A stretch of 64,000 nt of DNA from Candidatus Methylacidiphilales bacterium (lineage in GTDB: Bacteria > Verrucomicrobiota > Verrucomicrobiia > Methylacidiphilales > CAZTYG01), in contig JANRJG010000038.1 in the NCBI GenBank assembly GCA_033875315.1, forward strand, positions 62,001-126,000, in the 5' to 3' direction. The translations under genes and the position numbers were made by a program. The notes below the pieces were generated by a model. That model worked only from the letters and a program-made list of their open reading frames with translations. It was not told the origin of the DNA and searched no databases. The stretch's first letter is position 1. Each line of letters begins with the position of its first letter. This document shows, piece by piece, positions 15,133-24,095 of the stretch.

Positions 15133-15274
15133 TTCGCCTTCGCTTTTCTAGCTTCGGCGTAACTGCCTGCGCAGCCAGCCAGCTCCGTCCACGCGTTTGG
15201 GGCTTGTTCACACAGTGAGAAGGCGATCACGCCGAAGCCTTGGCGTAGGCGGACTTCCTTGCTACCTATTCCTG

Positions 15275-15514
15275 ATGGACTACGTCTATCTCCTTCAAAG
15301 TGAGACTTTTCCCGAAAGATACTACTGCGGACTTACTGGAGACTTGAAAGCCCGCCTGAAGCTTCACAACGCAGGTCAATCGATCCATACCGCAAAGTTC
15401 CGTCCTTGGAAGATTTCAAGCTATTTTGCATTTTCTGATCGAAAGAAGGCCGTTGCTTTTGAGTTATACCTTAAAACGGCCTCCGGTCGTGCCTTTGCCA
15501 AAAAACGCCTTTGA
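15275..15514 (+). CDS. small GIY-YIG nuclease, tRNA-fMet-associated (second)
   Basis: The 79-residue product MDYVYLLQSETFPERYYCGLTGDLKARLKLHN has the GIY-YIG strands with Y-C-G in place of Y-I-G, the helix arginine, and FRPWKISSYFAFSDRKKAVAFELYLKTASGRAFAKKRL at the C-terminus, typical of the UPF0213/YhbQ-like subgroup. It is clearly different from the first GIY-YIG protein of this array, so it is a separate arrival rather than a duplicate. It begins ~140 bases after the partial tRNA copy. Immediately after its stop a partial second copy of the first nuclease unit starts. Confidence 0.85.
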   Translation: MDYVYLLQSETFPERYYCGLTGDLKARLKLHNAGQSIHTAKFRPWKISSYFAFSDRKKAVAFELYLKTASGRAFAKKRL

Positions 15515-15516
15515 AC

Positions 15517-15947
15517 ACCAGCCAAGCGATATCCCTCTCGGAAGGCCGTAAACTTGAAAACCGTCTAAAACGCATGAAGGGCGGCGACGGCTTCTATCAA
15601 TTCACAGGCTTAAAACACTCGTCAGGCTTTTAATACCCAATCACATGGACTGAGCGACAGCTTCTTCGGGAGGGCGAGGCTCCCGCCGAGCCGGATTAAG
15701 GTCAGCACGCCAAACACGGCTCAGCAGGAGCTTCGCCCTCCCAAAAGGCCTTTTGTCGCCTACTTCACCTGATTGGGTATAATCCCGCCGTTGTCGGGAC
15801 CGTAGTTTCAAATCCTACCCCCGCAATTAACCTTCGCCTTTCAGGCTACGGCGTAACTGCCTGCGCAGCCAGCCAGCTCCGTCCACGCGTTTGGGGCTTG
15901 TTCACACAGTGAGAAGGCGATCACGCCGAAGCCTTGGCGTAGGCGGA
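15517..15947 (+). repeat. second copy of the GIY-YIG end / tRNA fragment / spacer unit, MITE-split
   Basis: Bases 15517-15633 repeat 14972-15088 (3' third of the first GIY-YIG gene plus tRNA start) at offset 545. Bases 15780-15947 repeat 15086-15253 (hairpin, T-arm, acceptor strand and a 120-base spacer) at offset 694. The difference of 149 equals the 146-bp element plus a 3-bp target duplication. The copy is non-coding and its T-arm has diverged. The unit boundary falls where the second nuclease gene begins in the first copy. Confidence 0.88.
15634..15779. mobile_element. MITE-like element, copy 2 (146 bp)
   Basis: Perfect 10-base inverted ends TACCCAATCA / TGATTGGGTA, with weaker similarity out to ~27 bases (both sides reach GCGACA). 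A direct TAA flanks both ends (15631-15633 and 15780-15782). The interior is the GGGAGGGCGAGGCTCCCGCC palindrome. The insertion site is exactly the TAA inside the copied tRNA anticodon loop. Confidence 0.88.
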
Positions 15948-16044
15948 TATTCCGCAGAGCGGCCGCAGGGTAGCGTTCCGCAAGGCGCGGTCACGGCACA
16001 GTCCCTTGCTGCCGGTGCCGCTGATGGTGCAGGACACTGCCGCC

Positions 16045-16872
16045 CTACAAGCGATCCGGTTTAAGTGACACCCTTGCAGCGGGGTTTCGCCCGAACCCGA
16101 TCCGGCGCCAGTCCCTGCGGTCGGATGGATGATCCCAGCAGCCTTCGGCCTGTCTCCAACCGGCCCGATAGGGTTTGGCTTGTGAACCCCAGAGGATTTC
16201 ATTCATTCCTTTGGCCGGTCGAATGACCCCGGTATGGGCGAAGAGATGGCGGAATGCTTGGCGCGCCTGGCGGCGAACCCGGCCATGGCCGGGGCCGATG
16301 ACGAGATTCAGGGCCACCAAGCCCTGCGGACGGCACAAGGTAGCCAGATGGCGCACCCACGCGATGTCGGGAAGGATCGGGCGGAAGACGTCCTCGGCTC
16401 CGGAGGCGTACACATCATCCAACACCAAGTCGAAACGACCGGGCGTTGCTTGTTTGACCCATTCGCCGGCATCGGCCTGGCGAATGTCCATCCGACGCCG
16501 ATGGGTCTTGAGGGCTTTGCGGGCCAGGTGGATCATGCGGGCATCCAAATCCACCGCGGTCATACAGGACCGGGGGAACAGGTGGAAGATCTGCCGGACC
16601 GCTGTTCCGGCACCCAGACCCAGCAACAAGGTCGATTCCACGCGGCCCAAGGGGTGGATTGAGGCCGCCGCAGTCAAGCCATCCCATGCGTAGCCAGTCA
16701 GCAGTCTGTCGGACGGCAGAAAACTCATGCTGGCACCCGCGACTAGGATCTCTTGGCTCACGTGTTCGGTAAAAGGGTTTGCTTCCAACTTGGGGGATGG
16801 GGCCCATGAATAGCGCCGAGCCCTTGACTGTCGAGCGTTCCGCAGGAAATCAGACGATGGCGACAAATCCAA
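16045..16872 (-). CDS. spermidine synthase-like methyltransferase-fold protein
   Basis: The product (~275 residues from a TTG at 16870-16872; start uncertain) has the SpeE/Rossmann methyltransferase core: STLLLGLGAGTAVRQIFHLFP (glycine-rich loop, near 80-100), MTAVDLDARMIHLAR (acidic loop residue), QADAGEWV, and FDLVLDDVYASG (near 149-160), where polyamine synthases have D-D/D-A-F. The active-site aspartate motif is only partly kept, so transfer of an aminopropyl group is unproven. Many genomes carry such SpeE-like proteins of unknown substrate. It is alone, convergent with the GIY-YIG array, and upstream of nothing in an operon. Confidence 0.75.
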   Translation of the reverse strand: MDLSPSSDFLRNARQSRARRYSWAPSPKLEANPFTEHVSQEILVAGASMSFLPSDRLLTGYAWDGLTAAASIHPLGRVESTLLLGLGAGTAVRQIFHLFPRSCMTAVDLDARMIHLARKALKTHRRRMDIRQADAGEWVKQATPGRFDLVLDDVYASGAEDVFRPILPDIAWVRHLATLCRPQGLVALNLVIGPGHGRVRRQARQAFRHLFAHTGVIRPAKGMNEILWGSQAKPYRAGWRQAEGCWDHPSDRRDWRRIGFGRNPAARVSLKPDRL

Positions 16873-16915
16873 CAGACGGAGAAGACGTCTGCCTAACTGG
16901 CGCTTGCATTAAAGC

Positions 16916-17950
16916 TTATCCAGGCAGGCCCTTGAGGACGGACACTTCTTTTTCCAAATCACGCAGGCGCTTGACCAATTCCGGCAGGCGATGCGTCAGG
17001 GCCTCGATCTCCATCGACTCCCGCATGGGCTTGGCCGGCCCGCCGCGGTAGACCCCGGGTTCGGTGATGTCTTTGGTCACGGCGGTCCAGGCGGTGATGG
17101 TCACTTTGTCGGTTGTCTTGACATGCCCGACCAAGGCGGATTGCCCGGCCACGGTGTTGTAGGCGCCCAGGCTGGAACTGCCTGAAATCCCGACCTGGGC
17201 CACGATGATGCTGTGTTTGCCGATGACCACGTTGTGGGCGATCATGACCAGATTGTCGATTTTGCAGCCTTCCTGGATCCAGGTTTTGTCGAATCGTCCG
17301 CGGTCGATGGTGGTGTTGGCACCGATCTCACAATCATCGTCGATCTGAACGTAGCCCACCTGGGGAATTTTGACGTATTTGCCGCCATGGAATTCGTAGC
17401 CAAAACCGTCGGAACCGATGACGGCTCCGGCGTGCAGGATGACCCGCTTGCCGAGGACACAACGTTCGCGCACCACGGATGAGGCATGGAGAAACGAGTC
17501 ATCGCCAATACGGGCTTCATGACCCACGTATACGCCGGGTCCCAAGTGGACGCGGTCGCCGATCCGACAGCCAGCCTCCAGGGTGACATGCGGGCCGATG
17601 TAAAGGTCGGATCCCAACTGGACACCAGGGCCAATCACCGCGGTCGGATGGATACCGGGCGACCAAGTGACTTCGGGTGGGGCAAAGAGGGCGATGACGG
17701 CGGCAAAGGCCGCGGTCGGATTGTCGACACGAATGGTCGCACAAGGCAGGGACTGGTTGAAGTCGCGCGGAACGAGCACGGCAGCGGCCTGGGTGGCCAA
17801 AGCCGCCTTGGTGTAGCGTGAATTACCGAGGAAGGAAACCTGGGTGCCGGAGGCACGGCCCAGATCGTTGATGCCCGTGCAGGTGATGGAGCCGTCGCCC
17901 ACCAGCTCCCCTCCTACGAGGGCGGCGATATCTGCCAGGGAACGACTCAC
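16916..17950 (-). CDS. lpxD: UDP-3-O-acyl-glucosamine N-acyltransferase
   Basis: LpxD adds the N-linked acyl chain in the third step of lipid A synthesis, so the organism makes lipopolysaccharide. The 344 residues include the N-terminal uridine-binding domain (to ~105, [30 protein letters not shown]), a left-handed beta-helix of hexapeptide repeats (~105-300, [22 protein letters not shown] onward) with the catalytic-histidine region [12 protein letters not shown], and a C-terminal helix. The start is a GTG at 17948-17950. It is third in the order bamA, ompH, lpxD, the conserved outer-membrane assembly cluster, 13 bases after ompH. Confidence 0.96.
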   Translation of the reverse strand: MSRSLADIAALVGGELVGDGSITCTGINDLGRASGTQVSFLGNSRYTKAALATQAAAVLVPRDFNQSLPCATIRVDNPTAAFAAVIALFAPPEVTWSPGIHPTAVIGPGVQLGSDLYIGPHVTLEAGCRIGDRVHLGPGVYVGHEARIGDDSFLHASSVVRERCVLGKRVILHAGAVIGSDGFGYEFHGGKYVKIPQVGYVQIDDDCEIGANTTIDRGRFDKTWIQEGCKIDNLVMIAHNVVIGKHSIIVAQVGISGSSSLGAYNTVAGQSALVGHVKTTDKVTITAWTAVTKDITEPGVYRGGPAKPMRESMEIEALTHRLPELVKRLRDLEKEVSVLKGLPG

Positions 17951-17963
17951 CCCGCAAAGCCTG

Positions 17964-18560
17964 TTACTTCGCGGCAGGTTTGGCTGAACCCGCGGGCTTG
18001 TCTTTGTTGAGCTGCTTGACGATTTCGTCGGTGATGTCGGTCAAACCTTCGGTGTAAACCAGGCCGGAAGTGCCATTGAGAGTCATGCCGGATTTGTCGA
18101 TGACGATGTTGTATTTGCCTTTGGCGAAGGTTTCGACGACTTTGTTGATCTCGTCGACGATGGACTTGCGTTGGCGGACTTGGAGGTCCTGGAGAAGCTT
18201 GGAAGAAGTGCCGCGGAACTCATTGAGTTCGCGTTCGCGGGTTTGGGCTTCCTGGATCTTTTCCTTGAGTTTGTCCTCGCGCTCCTTGCGGGCGGCTTCG
18301 CTGGCGGAGGCATCCTTGGCCCCTTCGCGGAGGCTGTTGATCTGGTCGACAAGCTTCTTGTAATCTTCCATCCGGTCGTTGAATTCCTTCTGGTAGCCGG
18401 AACCCTGTTCATTGATGCGGGTTTTGGCTTCCTCGGTTTTGTAGTAATCGTTGAAGCATTTCTGCAGGTCGACGAGCGCTACTTTGAGGCTGGTGGTCTG
18501 GGCGGAAGCCGAGGCGGCGGTAAGGAAAAGGGCGGCAAGGATTGCGGCAAGAGGTTTCAT
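17964..18560 (-). CDS. skp: OmpH/Skp-family periplasmic chaperone
   Basis: Skp/OmpH trimers hold unfolded outer-membrane proteins in the periplasm for BamA. The 198-residue product from the ATG at 18558-18560 has a signal peptide ([21 protein letters not shown]) followed by [14 protein letters not shown], the conserved first strand and helix, and a long charged coiled-coil (about 45-140) that would form the tentacle arms. A TTG three codons upstream is possible but the ATG fits the signal peptide. The gene lies 15 bases after bamA and precedes lpxD. C-terminal tail [10 protein letters not shown] is low complexity. Confidence 0.92.
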   Translation of the reverse strand: MKPLAAILAALFLTAASASAQTTSLKVALVDLQKCFNDYYKTEEAKTRINEQGSGYQKEFNDRMEDYKKLVDQINSLREGAKDASASEAARKEREDKLKEKIQEAQTRERELNEFRGTSSKLLQDLQVRQRKSIVDEINKVVETFAKGKYNIVIDKSGMTLNGTSGLVYTEGLTDITDEIVKQLNKDKPAGSAKPAAK

Positions 18561-18575
18561 GAGGGGCAAAGGTTA

Positions 18576-20963
18576 TTAGAATTGGTAGCCGACGTCAAAG
18601 TGGAATTCGACTTCGGGCCCGTCAACGAGTTCTTTTTCTTTCACCACCGGGAAGCCGAGGTCCAACCGCAAGGGACCGATGGGCAGGTTGAGCCGGAGGC
18701 CGACCCCGGTGCCGAGGGAGAAGTGTTCGAGCCCGTAGTCGAATGTGTCGGTGTTGTTGATCCCGCCGTCGACAAAAATGGCCCCGCGGACCCGGTCGAT
18801 GATGGGATAGGTGATTTCAGCATTCCCATAGGCCATGGTCTGGCCGCCGACGGGTTCCCCATTGATGTCGACCACATCATTCCCACCAGATTTGGAAAGT
18901 TTGGGCCCGACGTCCCGGTATTTGAAGCCCCGGATGGAGCGCGAACCGCCGAGGAAGAAACGGTCATAAAGCGGGACAGTGTCCCCGCTATCAAATCCAT
19001 CGGCGACGCCGGTGGCCCCGTTGAATCCGAGGATCAAGTCCCAAGGAAGGCTGTAATACTTGCTACCCTCCAGCTGCAGTTTCCAAATTTTGGTGTCGCC
19101 CATGAGCGGGCCTCCCGCGGCTTCCGCGCTGAACTCGACTTTCTCACCCTTGCGGGTCAGGAACAGGTCGTCGCGGTTGTCGTAGGAGATGTTGAAGAGA
19201 ACGGAACTCTTGGTTCGTGCTCCCTCCTCGTTCTGGATCAGGTTCGGCAGGCTCGTGCTGACATCGTAAATGTCGATCACCTCGGCCTGGTAGCGAAGAC
19301 CCACCCTCCAGAAATCATTCAGGGCCTTCCCGAGGCGGATGGCGGCACCATAGCGGCGCTGGTCATAGTCGTTGCTCAGGTACTGGGCATTGTTGTAGAA
19401 GAGGTCGAAGCCGAAGGAGAGCTTCTGGTTCATGAACCAGGGCTCGGTCCAACTGACCAGTGCGTCCTGGCGGCTGAGACCGTATTGCAGGCGGGTGCGG
19501 AACTTCTGGCCGGCGCCGGTGAAGTTGGGCCAGTTGGCGAAGTCGAAATTCCCCTGGCTCAGTTCCACGAATCCCAGCAGGCTGTCCACCGTGCTGAATC
19601 CCGCCCCGAAGGTGACCGAGCCCGTTCGTTGTTCTTCCACGGTCACGACCATGTTCTTGCGGTCTTCCACAGCGGTGTCTTCGGGGCTGATGTCGACCTT
19701 GGAAAAGTAGCCCAGGTTTTCCAGGCGCTTCTTGCTCGCCTCGACGGCCACGGAGTCGTAGACATCCCCGGGGTTGAGGGCCAGTTCGCGCCGCAGGACT
19801 TTGTCTTTGGTGCGGTTGTTGCCCTGGATGACGATTTTTTCCACGTAGGACTGCGGCCCCTCGGAAATGTTGTAAACGATGTCCATGCGCCCGCTTTCCA
19901 CATTGGGTTGGCGCTGGGGTGTGACGTTGGCGTCGATGTAACCGCGCTCGCCGTAGAGGTCGCGGATGGCTTTGACATCGGCATCCAGACCTTGGGGGGA
20001 AAAGGTGCCGCTTTCCTTCATGGCCATACGGCCCTTGATTTGTTCCTGGGTGAACAACTGGTTGCCGGCCAGATTGAGGGCACCGACCTTGTAGGGGATG
20101 CCTTCAAAAATGATGATCTTGATGTTGATGCGGTCCGCTTCCGGATAGGAGCGGCGGACATCCTTGACCTGCATGTCGATGTATCCCTTCGACTGGTAGT
20201 GTTCGCGGAGCTTTTTGAGGTCCTCCTTGAACTGGTCCTCGATATAAAGGCCGGATTTGTTGAAAATGGACAGGAGGTTCTTCTTGCGGGTTTTGAAGAG
20301 TTTGCGCAGTTCGGTGCTTTCGAGTGCCTTGTTTCCCTCGAATTCAACCAAGTCCACAAAGGCCTTGGCTTCTTCCTTGATGGTGTAGGTGACCACGGCG
20401 CGGCCAACCTGCTCGTTGATGTCGATCTTGTATTCGACCTGGGCATTGGCGAAGCCCTTGGTGTTGTAATAGGAGAGGATGGCCCGCGAGTCGGTGGCCA
20501 CGTTCTGTTCACTCAGGGGATCGCCCGGCTTGCTGGTGATTTTCTTACGGACGGCCTTTTCGGAAATCTTGTCGTTGCCGACCACCACCACCTGCTTGAC
20601 GATCGGCTTGGGCTGGACGACGACCACCACCTTGACCCCCTCACCCAGGGGTTCGTCATAGATGCGGAGGTTGACGAAAAGACCGGTGGCATAGAGGTTG
20701 CGGACATCTTCCTCGACCGAGGCGAGGGAGTAGGGCTGGCCCACGGTGGAACGCATGTTGGAAAGAATGACACTGCGATCGACCGAGCGCGGGCCGGCGA
20801 ACTGGATTTCCACTTCTTTGATGGTAGGGCCGGTTTTTTTGCTGCTTTCGTCCGCAGCAGAAGGCGGACGGACCACCGTCTTGTTTTCCGTCGCGGTGGG
20901 CGCGGCGGTTGCCAACATCGCCGAACTGCCCAGGCAAAGAAGGAGGCCCAGGAGGCCCCGCAT
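18576..20963 (-). CDS. bamA: outer-membrane protein assembly factor BamA
   Basis: BamA is the beta-barrel that inserts other outer-membrane proteins. The product (~795 residues) has a signal peptide (MRGLLGLLLCLGSSAMLATAAP), five POTRA repeats (to ~residue 410; e.g. IVKQVVVVGNDKISEKAVRK, VEKIVIQGNNRTKDKVL), and a C-terminal 16-strand barrel with the VTFGAGFSTVDS start, FFLGGSRSIRGFKYRDVGP (lid-lock RGF motif) and a terminal aromatic, GYQF. The ATG at 20961-20963 fits the signal peptide; a TTG at 21033-21035 would add 24 residues. First gene of the bamA-ompH-lpxD group. Confidence 0.95.
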   Translation of the reverse strand: MRGLLGLLLCLGSSAMLATAAPTATENKTVVRPPSAADESSKKTGPTIKEVEIQFAGPRSVDRSVILSNMRSTVGQPYSLASVEEDVRNLYATGLFVNLRIYDEPLGEGVKVVVVVQPKPIVKQVVVVGNDKISEKAVRKKITSKPGDPLSEQNVATDSRAILSYYNTKGFANAQVEYKIDINEQVGRAVVTYTIKEEAKAFVDLVEFEGNKALESTELRKLFKTRKKNLLSIFNKSGLYIEDQFKEDLKKLREHYQSKGYIDMQVKDVRRSYPEADRINIKIIIFEGIPYKVGALNLAGNQLFTQEQIKGRMAMKESGTFSPQGLDADVKAIRDLYGERGYIDANVTPQRQPNVESGRMDIVYNISEGPQSYVEKIVIQGNNRTKDKVLRRELALNPGDVYDSVAVEASKKRLENLGYFSKVDISPEDTAVEDRKNMVVTVEEQRTGSVTFGAGFSTVDSLLGFVELSQGNFDFANWPNFTGAGQKFRTRLQYGLSRQDALVSWTEPWFMNQKLSFGFDLFYNNAQYLSNDYDQRRYGAAIRLGKALNDFWRVGLRYQAEVIDIYDVSTSLPNLIQNEEGARTKSSVLFNISYDNRDDLFLTRKGEKVEFSAEAAGGPLMGDTKIWKLQLEGSKYYSLPWDLILGFNGATGVADGFDSGDTVPLYDRFFLGGSRSIRGFKYRDVGPKLSKSGGNDVVDINGEPVGGQTMAYGNAEITYPIIDRVRGAIFVDGGINNTDTFDYGLEHFSLGTGVGLRLNLPIGPLRLDLGFPVVKEKELVDGPEVEFHFDVGYQF

Positions 20964-21179
20964 GAAGCCGGGAAACAGCACTTCTAATTTGTCTAAAATT
21001 CTCAAGCGTAAACCTTTAGAGCGTCTATTGTTCAAGTAAGTTCTTATGCTTTTTTACGTCAAAAGTCTGATTTCACTGTAGAACCTGTGCGATGGTCCTG
21101 AGATCGTCAAGGACATTATGGCGTCTGATTTCCGCCGGTAGGCAGGGGGGAAAAAGCCGGCAAAAGACTCCCCAAGCGC

Positions 21180-21207
21180 AAAAAAAGCCCCCGAATCGGG
21201 GGCTTTT
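21180..21207 (-). terminator. rho-independent terminator after rplI
   Basis: AAAAGCCCCCGATTCGGGGGCTTTTTTT on the minus strand would be a strong GC hairpin (GCCCCCG/CGGGGGC) with a T run. It lies ~45 bases after the rplI stop and ends the bL25-pth-bS6-ssb-bL9 transcript. (Described by halves: arm GCCCCCGA, arm TCGGGGGC.). Confidence 0.9.
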
Positions 21208-21248
21208 GATGAAACAGCGTGAACCGCTGTTGGAAAGGGCGTCGGGGG

Positions 21249-21770
21249 TTACTCCGACTTTTCCGCTTTGGCCTTGAGCGGGCGTTTCTTCTTGGCCGGG
21301 GCTTCTTCTTCAACCGCGGCGGGGCGGTTGACTTGGACCACCACTTTGAGGCGGGCTTGGACACCGTGTCCGAAGGAAACTTGCACTTCATGTTCGCCCT
21401 CTTCTTTGAGGGGCTTGGTGGCGATCTTCTTCTTGTCGATGGTGTGGCCGAGGGTGGCCAGACGCTCGGAAATATCCTGGGAGGTGACGGCACCGAAGAC
21501 TTTGCCGGACTCATTGGCTTCCATCGGGAAGGTCAGTGTGAGCTTGTTGAGAGCGGTGGCGATTTCCTGCGCTTCGTTGAGTTCGCGGGCCTCGCGTTCG
21601 GCACGCTGGCGTTTGAGACCTTCGACGACTTTCTTGGAAGCGTCGGAGGCGGTGACAGCCAAGCCGCGGGGGATGAGGAAATTGCGGGCGTAGCCGGGTT
21701 TGACTTTGACCAGATCGGCTTCGGCACCAAGGCCGTAGACGGGTTTTTTGAGGATGACTTCGAGTGCCAT
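21249..21770 (-). CDS. rplI: ribosomal protein bL9
   Basis: bL9 spans the base of the L1 stalk. The 173-residue protein has the N-terminal RNA-binding domain (MALEVILKKPVYGLGAEADLVKVKPGYARNFLIPRGLA, residues 1-38), a long linking helix (about 40-75), the C-terminal domain with KVFGAVTSQDI, and an extra ~25-residue charged tail (AKKKRPLKAKAEKSE) beyond the usual ~150. It is last in an operon ordered rplY, pth, rpsF, ssb, rplI and is followed by a terminator. No rpsR lies between rpsF and rplI, unlike in many bacteria. Confidence 0.96.
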   Translation of the reverse strand: MALEVILKKPVYGLGAEADLVKVKPGYARNFLIPRGLAVTASDASKKVVEGLKRQRAEREARELNEAQEIATALNKLTLTFPMEANESGKVFGAVTSQDISERLATLGHTIDKKKIATKPLKEEGEHEVQVSFGHGVQARLKVVVQVNRPAAVEEEAPAKKKRPLKAKAEKSE

Positions 21771-21856
21771 GGGTGTTTCTCCGGGAGGGGGTGATGTTTA
21801 AAGTTGGAAAGATGGAAAAGGATCTGTGCTTCGCTCTTGTTCTAAATCGGGCCGGT

Positions 21857-22327
21857 TCAGAAGGGAATTTCGTCGTCCGCGGCATGGGTGTCGGGGAAGT
21901 CTTCCGGCTCACGGCCTCGTGCGGGGGGCGCATCATCGTGGCGGGGGGAAGCGGTTTCGCGATCGCCGCTGGTGCGGGAGGCTCCGCCGGAACCCGAGCC
22001 GCGGCCGAGGAACTGGATGCGTTCGGCGCGGACGCGGAGGCGGCTCCGCTTTTCGCCCTGATTGCTCTCCCATTGGTCAAGCTGGAGCCTACCCTCGACA
22101 AAGATGGGAGAACCCTTCGAAAGGTAGTCTTTGCAGATTTCGGCCTGGCGTCCCCAGACAACGATGTCGACGTAGCAGACTTCCTCTTTTTCCGCGCCCT
22201 CGGCGGTGCGGTAGGACATGTTGATGGCCATGGCGAGGTCGCCGACAGCCGTGCCCTTGGGCGTGTGCCGGATTTCCGGATCGCGCGTCAGGTTGCCGAT
22301 GAGGAAGACTCGGTTGAGGGAGGCCAT
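21857..22327 (-). CDS. ssb: single-stranded DNA-binding protein
   Basis: SSB coats single-stranded DNA during replication and repair. The 156 residues hold an OB fold in the first ~110 (MASLNRVFLIGNLTRDPEIR, YVDIVVWGRQAEICKDYLSKG, VEGRLQLDQWE) and a disordered glycine/acid-rich tail ending in DDEIPF, the standard tip that docks partner proteins. The ATG at 22325-22327 begins the OB fold. Located between rpsF and rplI. Confidence 0.96.
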   Translation of the reverse strand: MASLNRVFLIGNLTRDPEIRHTPKGTAVGDLAMAINMSYRTAEGAEKEEVCYVDIVVWGRQAEICKDYLSKGSPIFVEGRLQLDQWESNQGEKRSRLRVRAERIQFLGRGSGSGGASRTSGDRETASPRHDDAPPARGREPEDFPDTHAADDEIPF

Positions 22328-22370
22328 GGGGAAATCTTGGTGAATCCGGGAAAAGGAAAATGAGAACCGG

Positions 22371-22679
22371 TCAGGCGGCGGCCGCTTCTTTGCGGGTCTT
22401 GACCAGATAATGCTGGCGGTAGACGCGCTCATCGAATTGGAATTTGGCCCGGAGTTCGTCGAGCTTGAGGGGTTCGAGTTCGAAGGTGACGCCGAGGTAG
22501 TAACCCCCGTCGAGCTTGCCGGCCTGGCGCTCGAATTTACGGCGGTCCATGCGCTGGGTGCCCTCGAATTTTCCGCCGAGTTTCTCAATAGCGGACTTGA
22601 TGTCGGCAATGGCGTGGTCGACGCCATCTTCCTTGCCTTGGAGGTCCAGGATATACGTGCTTTCGTAACTCTTTTTCAT
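22371..22679 (-). CDS. rpsF: ribosomal protein bS6
   Basis: bS6 is a small-subunit platform protein that normally pairs with bS18. The 102-residue product reads MKKSYESTYILDLQGKE, then MDRRKFERQAGKLDGGYYLGV and RQHYLVKTRKEAAAA, the ferredoxin-like fold of S6. Its ATG (22677-22679) overlaps the pth stop, indicating coupling in the rplY-pth-rpsF-ssb-rplI operon. The ~40-base gap to ssb has no rpsR. Confidence 0.94.
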   Translation of the reverse strand: MKKSYESTYILDLQGKEDGVDHAIADIKSAIEKLGGKFEGTQRMDRRKFERQAGKLDGGYYLGVTFELEPLKLDELRAKFQFDERVYRQHYLVKTRKEAAAA

Positions 22680-23248
22680 ACCGTTCCGTTCAATTCGTTC
22701 ATCACCGCTTCGAGCCCGACGGACTGGGCCCTGCCCAATCCATCGACCGCCCGCGCGATCATTTTTTCCACTGTTTCTTGTTCGTCACGCCTGAAGTGGC
22801 CCAGGACGTGATCCTTCAAATCTTTGGAGGGATCGGCCGAGCCGACCCCGCAGCGGAGCCGCGGGTAGGCTTGGGTGCCGGTGGCCGAGGCCACCGAGCG
22901 GAGACCGTTGTGTCCTCCTTCACTGCCGGAGACCCTTAAGCGCAGTCGACCGACGGGGAGGTGGACATCGTCGACCACCACGATCATTTGCCCCGGCAGC
23001 AACTTGAACCATCGCAGCATCCGGACAACTTCCGGACCCGAACAATTCATGTAACTCTGGGGCTTGGCCAACCAGATGCCCTCCGGCACTTGGGCGACCA
23101 AGGCGTCGGCGAAGCGGCAAGTCTTCCAGGCCGCCCCGTGTTTGTCCGCCCAACGATCCAGGGCGGCAAACCCGACATTGTGCCGGGTGTTCCGGTAAGC
23201 GGCACCAGGATTTCCCAGTCCCACCACCAAAGGAAACAGCCCGGCCAA
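22676..23248 (-). CDS. pth: peptidyl-tRNA hydrolase
   Basis: Pth recycles tRNA by cutting peptides from peptidyl-tRNA released by stalled ribosomes. The 190-residue protein shows LVVGLGNPGAAYRNTRHNVGF (residues 7-27, with the catalytic H near 23), AKPQSYMNCSG, VVVDDVHLPVGRLRLRVSGSEGGHNGLRS (near 89-117) and RLRCGVG. The start is a TTG, four bases from the rplY stop region, suggesting coupled translation. The rplY-pth pairing is common in bacteria. Confidence 0.96.
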   Translation of the reverse strand: MAGLFPLVVGLGNPGAAYRNTRHNVGFAALDRWADKHGAAWKTCRFADALVAQVPEGIWLAKPQSYMNCSGPEVVRMLRWFKLLPGQMIVVVDDVHLPVGRLRLRVSGSEGGHNGLRSVASATGTQAYPRLRCGVGSADPSKDLKDHVLGHFRRDEQETVEKMIARAVDGLGRAQSVGLEAVMNELNGTV

Positions 23249-23251
23249 AAA

Positions 23252-23923
23252 TTATTTCTCCTTCTTGGCCGCCTCCGCGGGCTCTTCCTTCTTCTGTTTG
23301 ATCACTTCGGGTTGGACCGGGGCGGCGGCAGCGGCACCAGGGGCCGGTTCGGCTTCCACCTTCGGAGCGTGGACCATGAACACCGGCAGCGAAGCATCAT
23401 TGGTGAAAACCACACCTTCGGGAGCGGCAATTTCGCCGACATGGACGGCGCCACCGATGTCGAGGGAAGTGACATCGATGCGGATTTCCGAGGGAAGATG
23501 CTGGGGGAGACATTCCACACGGAGGTGGCGGATGAGGTGGTCCAGAATGCCGCCGTTTTTGACCCCGATGCATTCACCGATCTCGACCACGTTGACTTCG
23601 GCGTGGATCTTCTGGTTGGGGTCGATTTCGTTCAGGTCGACATGCAGCACCTTGTCCTTGAGGGGGTGCTGCTGGATTTCCTTGATGAGGGCGAGGTGTT
23701 TGCGGGCTCCCGCTTCACCGGCGATCTCGAGATCGACCAGGACGTTGCTGGAGTGGGCCGCGTTGAGGGCGCGGACCAGCTCAACGCCGGAAAGTTCGAG
23801 GGCTTGGGGTTCGCCACGTCCGTAAAGCACGGCGGGGATGCGCCCGGCTCTGCGGGATTTTTTGACCGCCAGGGTGCCTGTCCGCGTGCGGCGTTCGGCT
23901 TTGAGTTGGATTCGCTGTGCCAT
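23252..23923 (-). CDS. rplY: ribosomal protein bL25, Ctc long form
   Basis: bL25 binds 5S rRNA; the long Ctc form is linked with general stress in some bacteria. The 223 residues contain the 5S-binding domain (~1-90: AERRTRTGTLAVKKSRRAGRIPAVLYG, LHVDLNEID) and the TL5/Ctc C-terminal domain (~95-185: ECLPQHLPSEIRIDVTSLDIG, FTNDASLPVFMV), then an acidic/lysine tail. The ATG at 23921-23923 begins MAQRIQLKAE; an upstream in-frame start adds 11 non-conserved residues. First gene in the rplY-pth-rpsF-ssb-rplI operon. Confidence 0.95.
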   Translation of the reverse strand: MAQRIQLKAERRTRTGTLAVKKSRRAGRIPAVLYGRGEPQALELSGVELVRALNAAHSSNVLVDLEIAGEAGARKHLALIKEIQQHPLKDKVLHVDLNEIDPNQKIHAEVNVVEIGECIGVKNGGILDHLIRHLRVECLPQHLPSEIRIDVTSLDIGGAVHVGEIAAPEGVVFTNDASLPVFMVHAPKVEAEPAPGAAAAAPVQPEVIKQKKEEPAEAAKKEK

Positions 23924-24095
23924 GTTTGATCTTTTTTGAAATGGATAGAACGGCAAAGGAAACAGGAATTAAGCGGGGAGGTCAAATCTAATTTTGAGAG
24001 ATGAAGAGGTGCCGATTCCGCCCGCAGCACCTGCCGGGCCGATGGTTCAAGCACCGGAGGCCCCCCAAGCGGGCTTATGCTCCGCCGACCGGGGC

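Noticed and set aside
18171-20987. 938-codon plus-strand frame opposite bamA and ompH
   Set aside because: Mirror of the bamA codon pattern; acidic/valine-rich string with no domain.
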